Source of the DNA: Puccinellia tenuiflora
Lineage: Eukaryota > Streptophyta > Magnoliopsida > Poales > Poaceae
Reading direction: 5' to 3'
DNA: 64,000 nucleotides
Assembly: GCA_012064385.1 (NCBI GenBank)
Contig: QRDG01000529.1
Span: 1,439,898 to 1,503,897, forward strand
Within the stretch, counting starts at the first letter, position 1, and each line of letters begins with the position of its first letter. The position numbers and the translations under genes were made by a program. Below the pieces are notes generated by a model, which saw only the letters and a list, made by a program, of their open reading frames with translations, ran no database searches and had not been told where the DNA came from. Positions 47,178-58,910 of this stretch are shown here, one piece after another.

Positions 47178-50100
47178 GACCCCAGTGTTCTCATGGGTAC
47201 GCTTCGAGTTAATACATATCCGGCTTCAGTTTTATTCGATTCTGGAGCATCGCATTCATTCATATCCATATCATTCGCACATAGCCACCAAATACCGTTT
47301 GAGAACATGGACTCCCCTATAGTGGTTAAAACACCAGGGTCTCGTTGGCAAACCAAGTGGGTTACTCCTGAGGTTCAAATTTCCATATGTTCAATACCCT
47401 TTCCGTTCCAGCTGATAGCCCCGAAGTCAGATGGTCTAGATGTTATTCTGGGCATGGACTGGCTAGTCAAATATCATGCTAATTTGGATTGTGCTAGCAA
47501 GACTGTCACAGTGATCCATCCAACCTACGGGATAGTGCGTTACTGGTCCCCTTCGTCCGCAGTTCCATCCGCTGCCACTCCTCTATCTCCGGAGATCAGT
47601 CTATACTTCATGGAAGGTATCACCCCGCCTGAAATGCATGAGGTAGATGTGGTGTGTGATTTCCCGGACGTCTTTCCTAAAGAGTTGCCTGGCATGCTAC
47701 CTGATCGAAGTGTGGAGTTTGTCATTGATTTGATCCCGAGAACTGCTCCTATTTCCAAAAGGCCCTACCGCATGCCATCGGAAGAACTGACTGAGGTGAA
47801 GAAACAAATTGATGAGTTGGTGGAAAAGGAATTCATTCGGCCTAGTAGCTCACCCTGGGGCTGCCCGGTCATCTTTGTCAAAAAGAGGGATTCAAATGTT
47901 CCTCGTCTGGTTGTTGATTACCGTCCTTTGAATGCGGTAACCATCAAGAACAAGTATCCTATTTCCCGAATAACTGACCTATTCGATCAGCTAGCTGGTG
48001 CAACTGTCTTCTCCAAGATGGATCTGAGGTCAGGCTACCATCAGATCAAAATCAGAAAGGAGGATATTCCGAAGACGGCTTTCACTACCCGTTATGGGTT
48101 ATACGAGTATACCGTCATGTCCTTTGGCCTCACCAATGCCCCGGCTACCTTCATGAGGCTAATGAACTCCATCATCCATAAGTACCTCGAAACATTCGTC
48201 ATAATATACATTGATGACATCCTTGTGTACTCCAAAACCGAAGAAGAGGATGCTGAGCATCTTCGGCTAGTTCTGACTAAGCTCCGTGATCATCGTCTTT
48301 ATGCTAAGTTCTCCAAGTGTGAGTTCTGGTTAAAGGAGCTCATCTTCCTAGGTCATGTGGTGTCAGCTGCGGGAGTAGCTGTGATACCCGACAAGATTCA
48401 GGCAATCCTGGATTGGCCAACTCCAAAGTCCGTCAAAGACATCCGTAGTTTCCTTGGGTTGGCGGGCTATTACCGCCGATTCATCGAGGGCTTTTCCAAG
48501 ATAGCCAAAGCATTGACTGACCTCCTCAAGAAAAATAAACAGTTTGTGTGGACCGACAAAGCTGAAGAGAGGTTCCAAACTCTCAAAGTCAAACTCACGA
48601 CCACTCCTGTGCTTGTCCTTCCTGACATAGACAAGGACTTTGTTGTCTACTGTGACGCATCACTCCAAGATTTGGGCTGTGTGCTAATGCAAGAAGGCTA
48701 TGTGGTAGCCTATGCTTCTCGTCAACTCAAGCCGCATGAGCACAACTATCCAACCCATGATCTAGAGCTTGTTGTCGTGGTTCATGCTCTGAAGCAATGG
48801 AGGCCCTACCTGTTGGGCAACCGTTGCGAGATCTACTCTGATCATCAAAGTCTGAAATATCTCTTCACCCAGCCAGATCTGAATCTCAGACAGAGAAGAT
48901 GGTTGGAATTAATCAAATACTATGATGTGACCCTCAATTATCAGCCCGGCAAGGCCAACGTCGTGGCAGATGCTCTGAGTCGCAAAGCTTATTGCAACAC
49001 TCTGATGGTTGAAAAGGCCCAACCTGCACTCCATGAGGAATTTGCTCGTTTGAATCTAGAGATTGTTCCCTCCGGATATCTAGCTAACCTCGAGATCAAA
49101 TCTACTCTTAAGGATGAAATCAAGGCAGCCCAGCAACATGATGCTGGCATCCTCAAGATCAAGGAGAATATCGCAAGTGGGAAGGCTAAGTGTTTCTCCC
49201 TTGATGACTCTGGTGTTGTCTACTTCGGGGACCGTCTTGTGGTGCCCAAGAGTGGGAATACTAGAGGGTTGATACTCTCAGAGGCTCATGAATCACCCAT
49301 ATCCATTCACCCTGGTAGTACCAAGATGTACCGGGATCTTCGCCGCAAATTCTGGTGGACTCGCATGAAGCGAGAAATTGCTAAGTATGTTGCTGAATGC
49401 GACGTCTGTCGCCGTGTGAAGGCTGAACATCAAAGGCCAGCGGGTACTCTTCGTCCAATCGTTGTTCCGGAGTGGAAATGGGATGAAATTGGTATGGACT
49501 TCATCACTGGTTTCCCAAGGTGCACAAAAGGGTAATAATGCCATTTGGGTAGTCATTGATAGACTATCCAAGGTCGCTCACTTCCTTCCTGTTCGCGAGG
49601 ATATAACTGCGAAGCAACTAGCTGAGTTGTACCTTGCACGGATTGTTCCTCTCCATGGAGTTCCTCTGAGCATTATATCGGACCGTGGAAGTCTATTTGT
49701 ATCCAAATTCTGGCAGAGTTTCCAAAGTGCTATTGGAACCCGCCTGAACCTCAGTACAGCTTACCATCCCCAGACTGATGGTCAGACTGAGAGGGTGAAC
49801 CAAGTTCTTGAGGACATGCTTCGGGCATGTGTTATCTCCTTCGGTAAGGGTTGGGAAAAGTATCTCCCCCTCGTCGAGTTCTCCTACAACAACAGTTATC
49901 AGGCTAGTTTGCAAATGGCCCCATTTGAGGTTCTCTATGGGAGAAAATGTCGGACTCCTCTAAATTGGTCTGAAACCAGAGAAAGGCCCCTCTTGGGTCC
50001 TGATGTGATCAATGAGGCTGAAGAGAAAGTCCGGATCATTCGGGAGAATCTCAAGATTGCTCAGTCCCGGCAGAAGAGCTATTATGATAAGCATCATCAG

Positions 50101-50541
50101 GAGGTTCACTATGCCATTGGTGATAAAGCCTACCTTCGTGTCTCTCCTCTCCGAGGCGTTCGTTGTTTCGGGATCAAGGGAAAATTGGCACCTCGCTATG
50201 TTGGTCCTTTCACCGTCCTAGCCAAGCGAGGAGATCTCTCCTACCAACTCGAGCTACCATCAAATTTCCCGGATGTGCATGATGTGTTTCATGTCTCTCA
50301 ACTCCGTCGTTGCTTCAAAGATCCTATCCGCCGGGTTGATCATGAAGTGTTGGACATCCAGGAGGATCTGACTTATCGTGAGCATCATGTCCGCATCTTG
50401 GATGAAGCGGAAAGGAAGACTCGTAACAAGACCATCAAGTTCCTAAAAGTCCAGTGGTCTAACCATTCCGAAGAGGAAGCAACCTGGGAGCGCGAAACTA
50501 GTCTTCGTCAGGAATATCCCGCCTTCTTCACTCAAGCCTAG
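47178..50541 (+). pseudogene. Ty3 pol: protease, RT, RNase H, integrase, chromodomain, one frameshift
   Basis: From 47193 the frame carries the protease motif DSGASHSF (about residue 17), RT with YIDDILVYS (about residue 338), RNase H (VYCDASLQ, about residue 485), and the integrase zinc finger (HESPISIHPG ... CDVC). A one-base shift in aaaagggtaat near 49530 ends this frame at 49535. The next frame supplies the rest of the integrase core (ISDRGSLF; YHPQTDGQTERVNQ) and a chromodomain-like end (KFLKVQWSNHSEEEATWE) to 50541. Apart from this shift and the two upstream stops the coding region is complete. Active-site residues are present. Confidence 0.9.
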
Positions 50542-50563
50542 AATCTCGGGACGAGATTCCTGT

Positions 50564-50574
50564 AAGGGGGGTAG
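50564..50574 (+). other. Polypurine tract of the Ty3 element
   Basis: aaggggggtag lies three bases before the 3' LTR start, as expected for the plus-strand primer. Confidence 0.8.
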
Positions 50575-50577
50575 ATT

Positions 50578-53500
50578 TGTAACAGCCCCAGTTTGGCAAC
50601 AGAAAATATGAATAAATTTTCCACTTTTGCATGGTCATCTTGCATCATGGCATCCCTATTTAATCTTGCTTAACCTGAAATAATGTTGAAGCAACAAGTA
50701 ATAAACCAATGATGGTGAATGATGTTGGACAAACAAATTCAACTTGAACTTTCATAATTGTCCAGGAACTTCTAATAATTTCAATTATGATTTTTGCAAG
50801 AATTAATTCAACTGTCAAATCAAATAATTTAACAAAGACCCAAAATGCCTGTGAGCATTTTTGAAGTAAGTTACAAATGAAATGTTTTCCTTTTGGGCTG
50901 AAATTTTTATGACAGCATTCTAACCTAATATAAATGCTCTGTGAATTTTTCCAGAATTTTAAAAAATGTTTAAGGGCCTTAATTAATTGCCTAAACCCTG
51001 CTGGACCAAAATAATAACACCCTGACGGGTGGGACCTACCTGTCATCCCCTCCTTCTTCCTGGCGCCACAGGGAAACCACTGTCGTCATGGTCGCGCCGC
51101 ACCGTGGCCTCCTCTGCTGCTCCCTCGCCCCACGGCCCCCCGTGGAGGATAAGAAGCACCCCGAAGCCGCCCTGCTCTCTCTCCCCCTCTCTCCCCCCCC
51201 CCCCCCGCTGCAGGAAACCCTAACCCTAACGGCGCCATGGCCGTGACCTAGCTGAGTCGCCGCCGCATCGTCGTCGATCCCGACCGCCTCAGGGCACGCC
51301 GAAAGCACCGCTAGCTCCGCCGTGATCTCCTCTTCTTCCTCGCCCACGGGATCGAGCCGGGAGGCTCGGGCTCGTCGTCTTCGTCCTCTTCTTCCCTGCC
51401 TCCGTCCGACGACCGCCGGGACGATTGCCGCCGGTACCAGCCTCCCCCTTCAGCACCGAGCATACTCACGCATCGAGGGTGAGACGCTGGTCCTCCTGGA
51501 CCTTTTCTTCCTCTCCATCTCCCTCGGTTTCACCCTAGGGCCGTAGGCCGAACCACCTCCGCCGCCGTAGCTCGTCGCCGGAGCACACCCCGGCGACCAT
51601 AGGGTCCTTCGCGCCGCCACTAGATCCCCCACGTTGCGCCGAGCGTAATGCGCTCCCTCTCGGGTTTCCGCGAGCACCCACACGACGGATCGGTGCGCGA
51701 CCTCGCCGTCGGCCACCGCGGCACCGCGCCGGTCCAGGCACGCGCCACGGTCAAACCTGACCCTGGGCCGCCTCGCCCGCGTGGACGCCAGCATGGCCAC
51801 GGGCCTAGCCCACTGCCCAGTGAAAACGGTTCGACTCGTTTTCTGAATTTAAATTAAAAAGATAGAAAATCATATGAACTTTGAAATTCAATATATTTTG
51901 AACCACAAATCAGAAAAATGCAAACAATATGTCAAAATGCTCAGAAAAATCATATCTATCTGTTAGTGTCATTTCCATGATCAACTAAAATTATTAAATT
52001 TACTTTACTTAATAAATACTAAAATGGCAGAATTAATTCAATGTTTAGAAAATTCATAACTTGAAAATTACTTATCCAAAAATTATGAATAAGGTATCAA
52101 ATTGTTCAGTAGTTAATGAACTAAAAGTTTATGTCACTTGAGAGAATTGTAGAATTAAATTTTGTGCTGTTTATAAAAATTAAATGAAATGGCAGATTTA
52201 AATCAATAATTGGAAATATCATAACTTGATAAATATTGATCCAAAAATTGCAAATGATATACCAAAATGACCAGCAAAACAAGGGCTATCTAGTTATGTT
52301 AATCTCACAGCATGAAACCAATTTCTCCTTTGGTGTCATTTTCGAATTGGTTAAAATGATTTAAATTGAATAACCGTTTAAATCACCATTTCATCATCAT
52401 TAATCGAAAAATTGCAAACGAAGTACCAAAATGATCAGGAGAACAATACCTATCTAATAATGTCATTTTCATGCATGTAGAAATCATATTTTAGTACTGG
52501 ACATTTTGGGTAAATGCTCAATTCACTAAGTTAAATATGGATTTATAACCCGTTAATTGCGATAATTATTTTAGGGGTTCCATTTAACTTGTGGGACATG
52601 CCCAATACCATTTCAGTGTATAATATGACCATCTCATCATGAGTGTGCATTGCACCTTTGTATTCGTGTTATTTATTTCGTTTCCTGTTATTGTTTGTGT
52701 TTCGGTAGATTCAGGAGTCGAGGTTCCACCACAATACCTCGACGATCCGCGCGACCAGCACTATCAGCAAGGCAAGAGATAACCTAACCTTCTTGGCATA
52801 TAGCATCCTATTGTTTATACAAGTATTTTCTCCACCATAATATTGCATTCGATTCAATGTCAACTTCTGATCAAGATATAGAGTATCCTATGATATGCAT
52901 TGTCCCCTAACCCATCACATGTTTCCCCTCCTATGAACCATAGGTTTGATGTGTTGGCCTGAGATAAAGATATAATTGTTGTATACATATCCTTAGCTGC
53001 TTAGCCATGCTTAGTCGAATGCTATATTGTCCGGTGATTAAATTCCATAATTATGAAGTTGATGGAATGTTCGGACATGGTGGTTACAGTGGTACTTATT
53101 TAAAATGCTTAAAAGGTTTGGATGAGTTGCCATCGGGGATGGTGTTTTGCCTCATTCTTGCCCCTAGGTGCGAGTTCTTGTCTCTAGAACCAAGACTGAG
53201 CGTGCTTCCAAAGGTGGGGACATATGGAATCCCCTCTGACCGAATAATTTGTGAGGGGCTTGTCAAGGGTCCTCTAGTTTGCTATTTCCATTTGCGTGTG
53301 AGTGTGTGGGTGGAAAAAGGAACGATGAGGATGGTGGTGTTTAGGATGTGGCCGCGGGGCATTGTGTTGGAGGCGCTGAACCTTTCCTTCCGCACAGTGA
53401 TGGTCCTTGAGTAAGCCTCATGCAATGTAAAGGTCTAACCGCGCCCACTCACCGGCCTTCCCCGGAAGAGGGCCAATCAGGTGAGCCGGACGGTACCGAT

Positions 53501-54438
53501 GGGTAAAATAGTACACCCCTGCAGGGTTTAATCTTTTCGAAAAGCCGTGTCCGTGGTTATGGACGACTTGGGAACGGATATACGAGACCATAGAAAATAT
53601 AAACTTAACTAAAATTTGGCAGCTAGAGGTTGCAACTCAACGTGTGATAAAAGGATCATTTCCTCGAGGGTGATTCGAGGGAGTGCCTTGGTGGAGACGA
53701 GTGATGAGAAATGGTTACTATGGGTTCGATGAGAACCAAGGATCGAAGTTTACTATCTTATCCCTTTTATGAAAAACCTTCTGAGTAGTCGATGCCATGA
53801 GTCACTTATGTCTTTAAGAATGAAAACTAGCTTTATGCAAAACAACCACTATACAGCTTTAGAGCCTTGTCATCATTGGGCCTATATCGCCCTACTAAAC
53901 TTGCGAGTACGTCGTACTCAGTCTCTCTTTGTTGATTATTAATTGTTTCAGAGGAGGACGTCACCGAACAGGAAGGTGGGTTCTTCGTTGACATCGACGA
54001 ATAGTATGGGGTTCCCAGGTGGCAGCTTGGGACGTCCTGGAACAGGCTGGCACGGGATGTTTATCTGTAGGCCTCTTAGGCCATAATTTGGATCTTGTTG
54101 TTTAGACAACTAAATTTGCTTCCGCGTGATGTAATGTTGGGTCTGTGACCTCTGAAGTGTTATTTGCTATCTTTCTCATTATATGAGTTGAACTATGATC
54201 TCTTTGTGTCGTAGAGTCTGTGATGTGCCAGTTGTTCCGCAGTCTTGATCTCTCTATTATGCATGATAGCTATGTCTGAGCTTATGGCATGATCGAAGTG
54301 TTGCGTTGCCGATGATCCATTCCGAGCATGCCTGCCAAAGGTTTTGGCCTGGGATTGGTAACCCCAGTAACCTTCGATTGTGTAGCATGACCGGTTGCAC
54401 ATAGCGTCATTGTATAGTTCTGGGGTCGGGGCGCTACA
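50578..54438 (+). repeat. 3' LTR of the Ty3 element
   Basis: Complete 3861 bp LTR. The 53117-54373 part has no counterpart in the 5' LTR, where it was deleted. A 135-codon frame at 53007-53414 lies wholly in the LTR, has no recognisable domain and is treated as chance. The next 5 bp after the LTR are gtctt. Confidence 0.92.
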
Positions 54439-55114
54439 GTCTTGGTGGCTCACGGGATTTGTTGAGAGCCTCCAATTAGGTTGTGGAGTGAGGCTCAACC
54501 TTGTTCGTCTCGGAGCTTTGGTAGCTACGAAGACATTGCCGGGAGCCACCAATTGAGTTGTGGTGTGTGCCCCGGTCTTGGGCATCGAGTCTTGGCGGCT
54601 CGGTGCATTTGGTGAAGACCCTCCAACTTGTGGAGTGAGCTTTATCCTTGTAAAGGTTCTAGTTGTCAACCTCAATGGCAATATAGTGACAAGTGCCTCG
54701 CCACATCGGTGGTAAGACACAACGGAGATACGGTGTGCCATATCAAGGCTACTCGGTGTTTCACATTGGTGAACACCGTGCCGCTCCAACGGAGACTAGC
54801 TTCCATTGGGAAGTGAACTTCGGGATAAATCATCGTCTCCAAGTGCCTCGGTATTTCTATATCCGAGTTTCTTACTTATGCTATTTACTTTGTGATAGCC
54901 ATAGAGTTTGAAGTTATATATCTTGCTATCACCTAGTTGATTATATTGCTTAGCATAAGTTGTTGGTGCACATAGGTAAACCTAGCTAGTTTAGGTTTTG
55001 GCTTGATAAATTAAAACGTTAGTTTTATTCCGCATTTATTCAAGCCTTAACCGTAATAATTTTAAATCGCCTATTCACCCCCCCCCCCCTCTAGGCGACA
55101 TCCGTGTCCTTTCA
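54439..55114 (-). mobile_element. Fragment of an unclassified retroelement terminus
   Basis: On the minus strand it starts TGAAAGGACACGGATGTCGCC, then tagagggggg and gtgaataggcg, a beginning seen widely at the ends of grass transposable elements. It is truncated on the left by the Ty3 3' LTR. It contains internal repeats of gagccaccaa / ggtggctc words. No coding sequence. Confidence 0.45.
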
Positions 55115-55470
55115 GACACTATGCCAAATAGTGTAAGTTAGGCCGGTGGGCCGCCCCTTGTACCCTGTGCTTCCCTTTATAAGGAGCACCAGGGTCAGTC
55201 TCTCACTCCACGCTCTCATGCTCCGGGGGAGCTCCCGGGCAGCCGGACAAATGCCGCCTCTCTCACCCGTAGCCGGCTGCTCTCTCCCCTCATATACAGC
55301 TCAAGGAGCAACGTTATAACATCAGATATAGTCCACCATATACTCTAGATCATGCAGGAGTAGGGGTTTTACCTCCTCACGAGGGCCCCGAACCTGGGTA
55401 CGTCTCGCGTTTGCTGTGCTCGTGCCCAATCCCGCCGGAACACCGTCGCTCGCGCCTTAGGCCCCACACC
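55115..55470. other. LTR-like transposon debris
   Basis: Contains tataaggagcacc and catgcaggagtaggggtttt followed by cgaacctgggtacgtctcgc, sequence of the kind found at LTR 3' ends. No partner or boundaries can be defined. Confidence 0.35.
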
Positions 55471-55880
55471 TTAAGCCACCCCGTTGGCATATGCCGTGAC
55501 ACCCACCACGACAATCAACCAAGCAAAGAGTTTGCAATTTGGAGGAGCCCACGGCTTCCAAACCACGGTCGGCATCAAGGAAGTGGTATGACCCAAGAAT
55601 TGCATATTGTAGGCCGACGAGGAGGAGTAAGCTCCATTGTTGGTGAGCTTCCGAACAATCTTGTCCGGGACGTCATTTTGAAGGTGCACACCCTCAAGCA
55701 TTTCCCAACGTTCGACGAATTGGTTGATGTGCTCAAGAGAAAGGCCGTTTTGGATATTAATTTGCAAGACCCACCCATCTCCCTCCAACGCTTGTCAGAC
55801 CATGCATTTTCTTTTCTTAGAAAGGGCAAAGATAAGTGGCGCAACATCCTTTGGCCGTCGGCCCTCAAGCCATGAGGACT
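55471..55880 (-). pseudogene. LINE ORF2 C-terminal relic (zinc-binding RT domain)
   Basis: The minus-strand frame reads DVPDKIVRKLTNNGAYSSSS, then AYNMQFLG and WKPWAPPNCKLFAWL, the pattern of the zinc-binding domain (zf-RVT) found at the C-terminus of plant LINE reverse transcriptases. An upstream piece lies in another frame, so at least one frameshift is present. Confidence 0.75.
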
Positions 55881-56790
55881 CCCAAAACAACGCTTTCACC
55901 CCATTTCCAGTAGTGACCTTCATCACGAAAGCTAGGATGTGGACATGTGGTAGAGTAGGTGTGTGTGTTTTTTAGGGGCCTGTCTTTGTTTGCCTAGGCC
56001 CTTTTGACTTGTAAGACATCTAAACAATTTCTTCTTATTCAATAAAAATGGAAAATATTTTGACTTTTTTCAAAACAGAAATAAAAACCACAACCACGAT
56101 CAGCTAACTGAGCTAAGCACAATAGTATTATATATATCCTGTTTATATCACTTTTTCCGTCGGAAATGATTAGAACCGGTGGGCTGATCCGATGGCCAAT
56201 GCAGCTGCAAGGGGTCACTCCCACCCGCTATATGATGGGAAAAACAAATTTTCCATATCTATGTGTGCGAATGAATGATGCCGGAACAGAATGATGAAGC
56301 GGATCTTACTTTTGTGCCCCGCTGCAAGCCTGCTACAACCATCACCACTCACCGCTTTGAACCCCCCCTCCTGTACCATCCCATTCGTGGGCCGGAAAAC
56401 TCATATCAAAAGCTGTCTATAAGAACAGTGTAGATACCTCTTTCGTTCTTTACATGCTGTTAATCATGATGAGTTGCAAAGCAGACAGGTTGCCTTCGAC
56501 TAAGCAAGGCCCAAAGCTAAACATATCTGTTATTTTCTGAACGAAAGATGAATTATATGGTCCAGCCTAGTTTATGCATACAGTTACAGTTAACTGAGCT
56601 AAGCCTATCTGCACACAACACTTGTCTACATCACATTATTGGGCTCCAGATTAAGTATTTCGTCTCCTCGGATTTTATTATGATGCATGCAACTCAGCTT
56701 GGCAAAAAAGTGTCTATTGGTGTCGTTGGAAGGCCAGTCCCATGTTTTTTTTTTTAGTTTTAGCAAGATTTAGTTGTTTCAAACTAACCC

Positions 56791-56835
56791 TATTCCCTAC
56801 TGCTTAATAAAGATCTGGTTTTACCCGAAAAAAAA
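56791..56835 (+). mobile_element. Minute poly(A)-tailed insertion (about 45 bp) with target duplication
   Basis: tattccctactgcttaataa... ending in an A-run is bracketed by aaactaaccc at 56781-56790 and 56836-56845. The structure is that of an extremely 5'-truncated LINE or SINE copy. Confidence 0.7.
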
Positions 56836-56991
56836 AAACTAACCCCAGCGTCTGCTAGTACCCATCGTCTAGCGTTTAGCACTGATCTAGTTGTTACAAT
56901 CTACAATATCGGTTCTGTCGAGCATTTAATTAATTCGCAGATCGAGTTGGTAAAAAGTGACAGGAGATGAGAAAAGATGATCCAACTAACC

Positions 56992-57005
56992 TTTTTTTTT
57001 TTGCG
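56992..57005 (-). mobile_element. Minute T-run insertion with target duplication
   Basis: A T-run followed by gcg separates two copies of aaagatgatccaa.taacct (from 56973 and from 57006, one mismatch). It fits a minus-strand LINE/SINE copy reduced to its tail. Confidence 0.65.
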
Positions 57006-57746
57006 AAAGATGATCCAAGTAACCTGCCATGCCTGAAGTGGAGTCATCCCGGTCTCGGGGGGCCAAACCTGGAAAAAGAGTGAACCGGGTGCGGCGCCTG
57101 CAGTTTGCCCTGACGATCATTCTCTAAGGAGAATCGGGAGCAGGTGGCTAGGTGGGTAGCTAGCATAAGACGGAAAAATTATGCGTATGCTCAGACGCAT
57201 CATGCATGATGATGTTGAGTTTGTGCAGAAACGAGTGCAGGCACTAGCTGCGCCTTTTTCCGTTACCATGTCATCTTCCTCCATCTCCTTCTTATTGTCT
57301 TTTCTGTCTAATTCAAATCCATCTTGTTATTGTTTCATCAAACTTTTTATTTTCCTTCGCATGTGGTTCGTAACTGTTTCGATATATTTGTTGACTAACA
57401 GGCACGATTAGCATGCCAGGATTATCTGCCTGCTTCCTCAGAACTTACATACGGAGTCTATATAACAGTTAGAATTTCTTTGAGTGCACTCGAGCATCTC
57501 AAAGAAATTCTTGAACCATTAGAATAAGTATAACACACAGGTACGTATGTGTTCAGGTGTGTACTGCAATTGAGCCTAACGTTATAAAATCTAGCTCCAT
57601 CTGCGGAAGCAAAACCCCTTGAACCATGGAAACCAGAAGAAGTGGTGCCAACAATAAATGTCAAGGGGTAGTGAAACCGTTTTTATGACATGGATATATG
57701 TTGGGTGAGAACTTCTGGCAAAAATAACTCAGTAGTGCAGTCGCCC

Positions 57747-57787
57747 TTTTTTTTTTTTGACGTGCTTATTATTATCTTTTGACAGTC
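57747..57787 (-). mobile_element. Minute poly(T)-headed insertion with target duplication
   Basis: A T-run followed by gacgtgcttattattatctt lies between cagtagtgcagtcg (57730) and cagtactgcagtcg (57788), one mismatch. Again it fits a minus-strand, almost fully 5'-truncated retroelement copy. Confidence 0.65.
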
Positions 57788-58910
57788 AGTACTGCAGTCG
57801 TCTTTATCAGTCTCCGTTTCATCATCCCGTTCAACAACCATTCGCTATTTCATTAGGCAGGGCCTCTTGACGTGCATATGCATGCATGTGTGTACCACAT
57901 TTTGATAAATAAAAATTTCATTTTGACATGAGAAGAGAAGCCACGACACGTCCTTCCCTGAACTTTCTGAAGCATCCGCGCTGCTACCTACCGAAACCAC
58001 GTTTCCGCACAGGCGATGGTACGGTTCTGGACATTTTCTTTAAATACAGTCACACTTCTCTCCCTTGCATTTGCCTCATTACAGTGAAGTGTAGCGGTAC
58101 TTTTTACGTGTTGCCGCTAGCTACTTAAAATGTTGGTCCTTGTTTGACCAGTGTAGCAGTAGCTAGATGTATCTTCCTCCGTAATTTTTGTAAACAGATC
58201 CACCGATCTAGTAATAATCATCAAAAATAGTATAAAGATTTTCTTAATTAATAAAATTTGTAAATAGGTCTTTGCACCACCTAGCAACCCCCCCCCCCCC
58301 CCCCCCCAAAGTCAGGCAAACCTTGTTGTAGTAAACCTCGTTATGGTAAGCAGACGTAGATTCGTCATGCTAAGCTCCCAAAGGACAACCGCATCAGAGC
58401 ATCAACTATCGTCAACAATGAGAACACTAAATTGGTAGAGGAAGGCTTGGTTGCAACCATACCAACAAACACGAAAACCCCTAGAGCATCCTTGCACTTA
58501 CTTTTCTGAAGGAAAACAATGAGTACAAGGATCTAGATCTAGATGTCAAATTTATGGGTAGAAGCAGAGCTTAGAATCATAAGTTTGTTACCAATCCATA
58601 ATCATTCATGCACTGTTATTGACCAAAACAGAAACGGGTTATGCACATATTTGTAATACATATTGCTTCTATGCTATTCGAAACAAAAAACGGTTACGTA
58701 ATGGCCAACTTTATCAAAACCCAGATTGGAGAACTTTTTAGCCTTGATAGAAAAAAATTGACACCACCTTGCCGCAGACCCCGATGCCGCAGCAGAGAAG
58801 GCGACGACGATACTAGAAAGAGGCCGCATTGTGCAATGAACTTAGAGTAGGGGGTGGGGGGTGTGTGTGGCGTTCGTCGACGCTAGAGAAGAAAGAGTGC
58901 ATGGGCCTTA

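Larger units (their letters stand above)
35391..54438 (+). mobile_element. Ty3/gypsy chromovirus (Tekay/Del-like) retrotransposon with nested insertion
   Basis: LTRs begin TGTAACAGCCCCAG and end GGGGCGCTACA. The 3' LTR is 50578-54438 (3861 bp). The 5' LTR survives as 35391-37967 plus 45672-45736, with a nested Copia element between. The internal region (45737-50577) holds gag, then protease, RT, RNase H, integrase and a C-terminal chromodomain-like stretch in that order, the Ty3 arrangement. A chromodomain and very long LTRs suggest the Tekay/Del lineage. The LTRs differ by roughly 2-3 % over the part compared by eye, suggesting insertion on the order of a million years ago. The 5 bp flanks (gaggg and gtctt) do not match. 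Confidence 0.93.
55976..58910. other. Intergenic, no gene recognised; minor insertions
   Basis: Short frames only, none with a recognisable domain. It holds three minute poly(A)-tailed insertions (listed separately), a 20-base C-run at 58288-58307 and AT-rich stretches. Confidence 0.45.

Noticed and set aside
53007..53414. 135-codon open frame with protein-like composition
   Set aside because: It lies wholly within the 3' LTR of the Ty3 element, has no recognisable domain, and nothing indicates an LTR-encoded protein.
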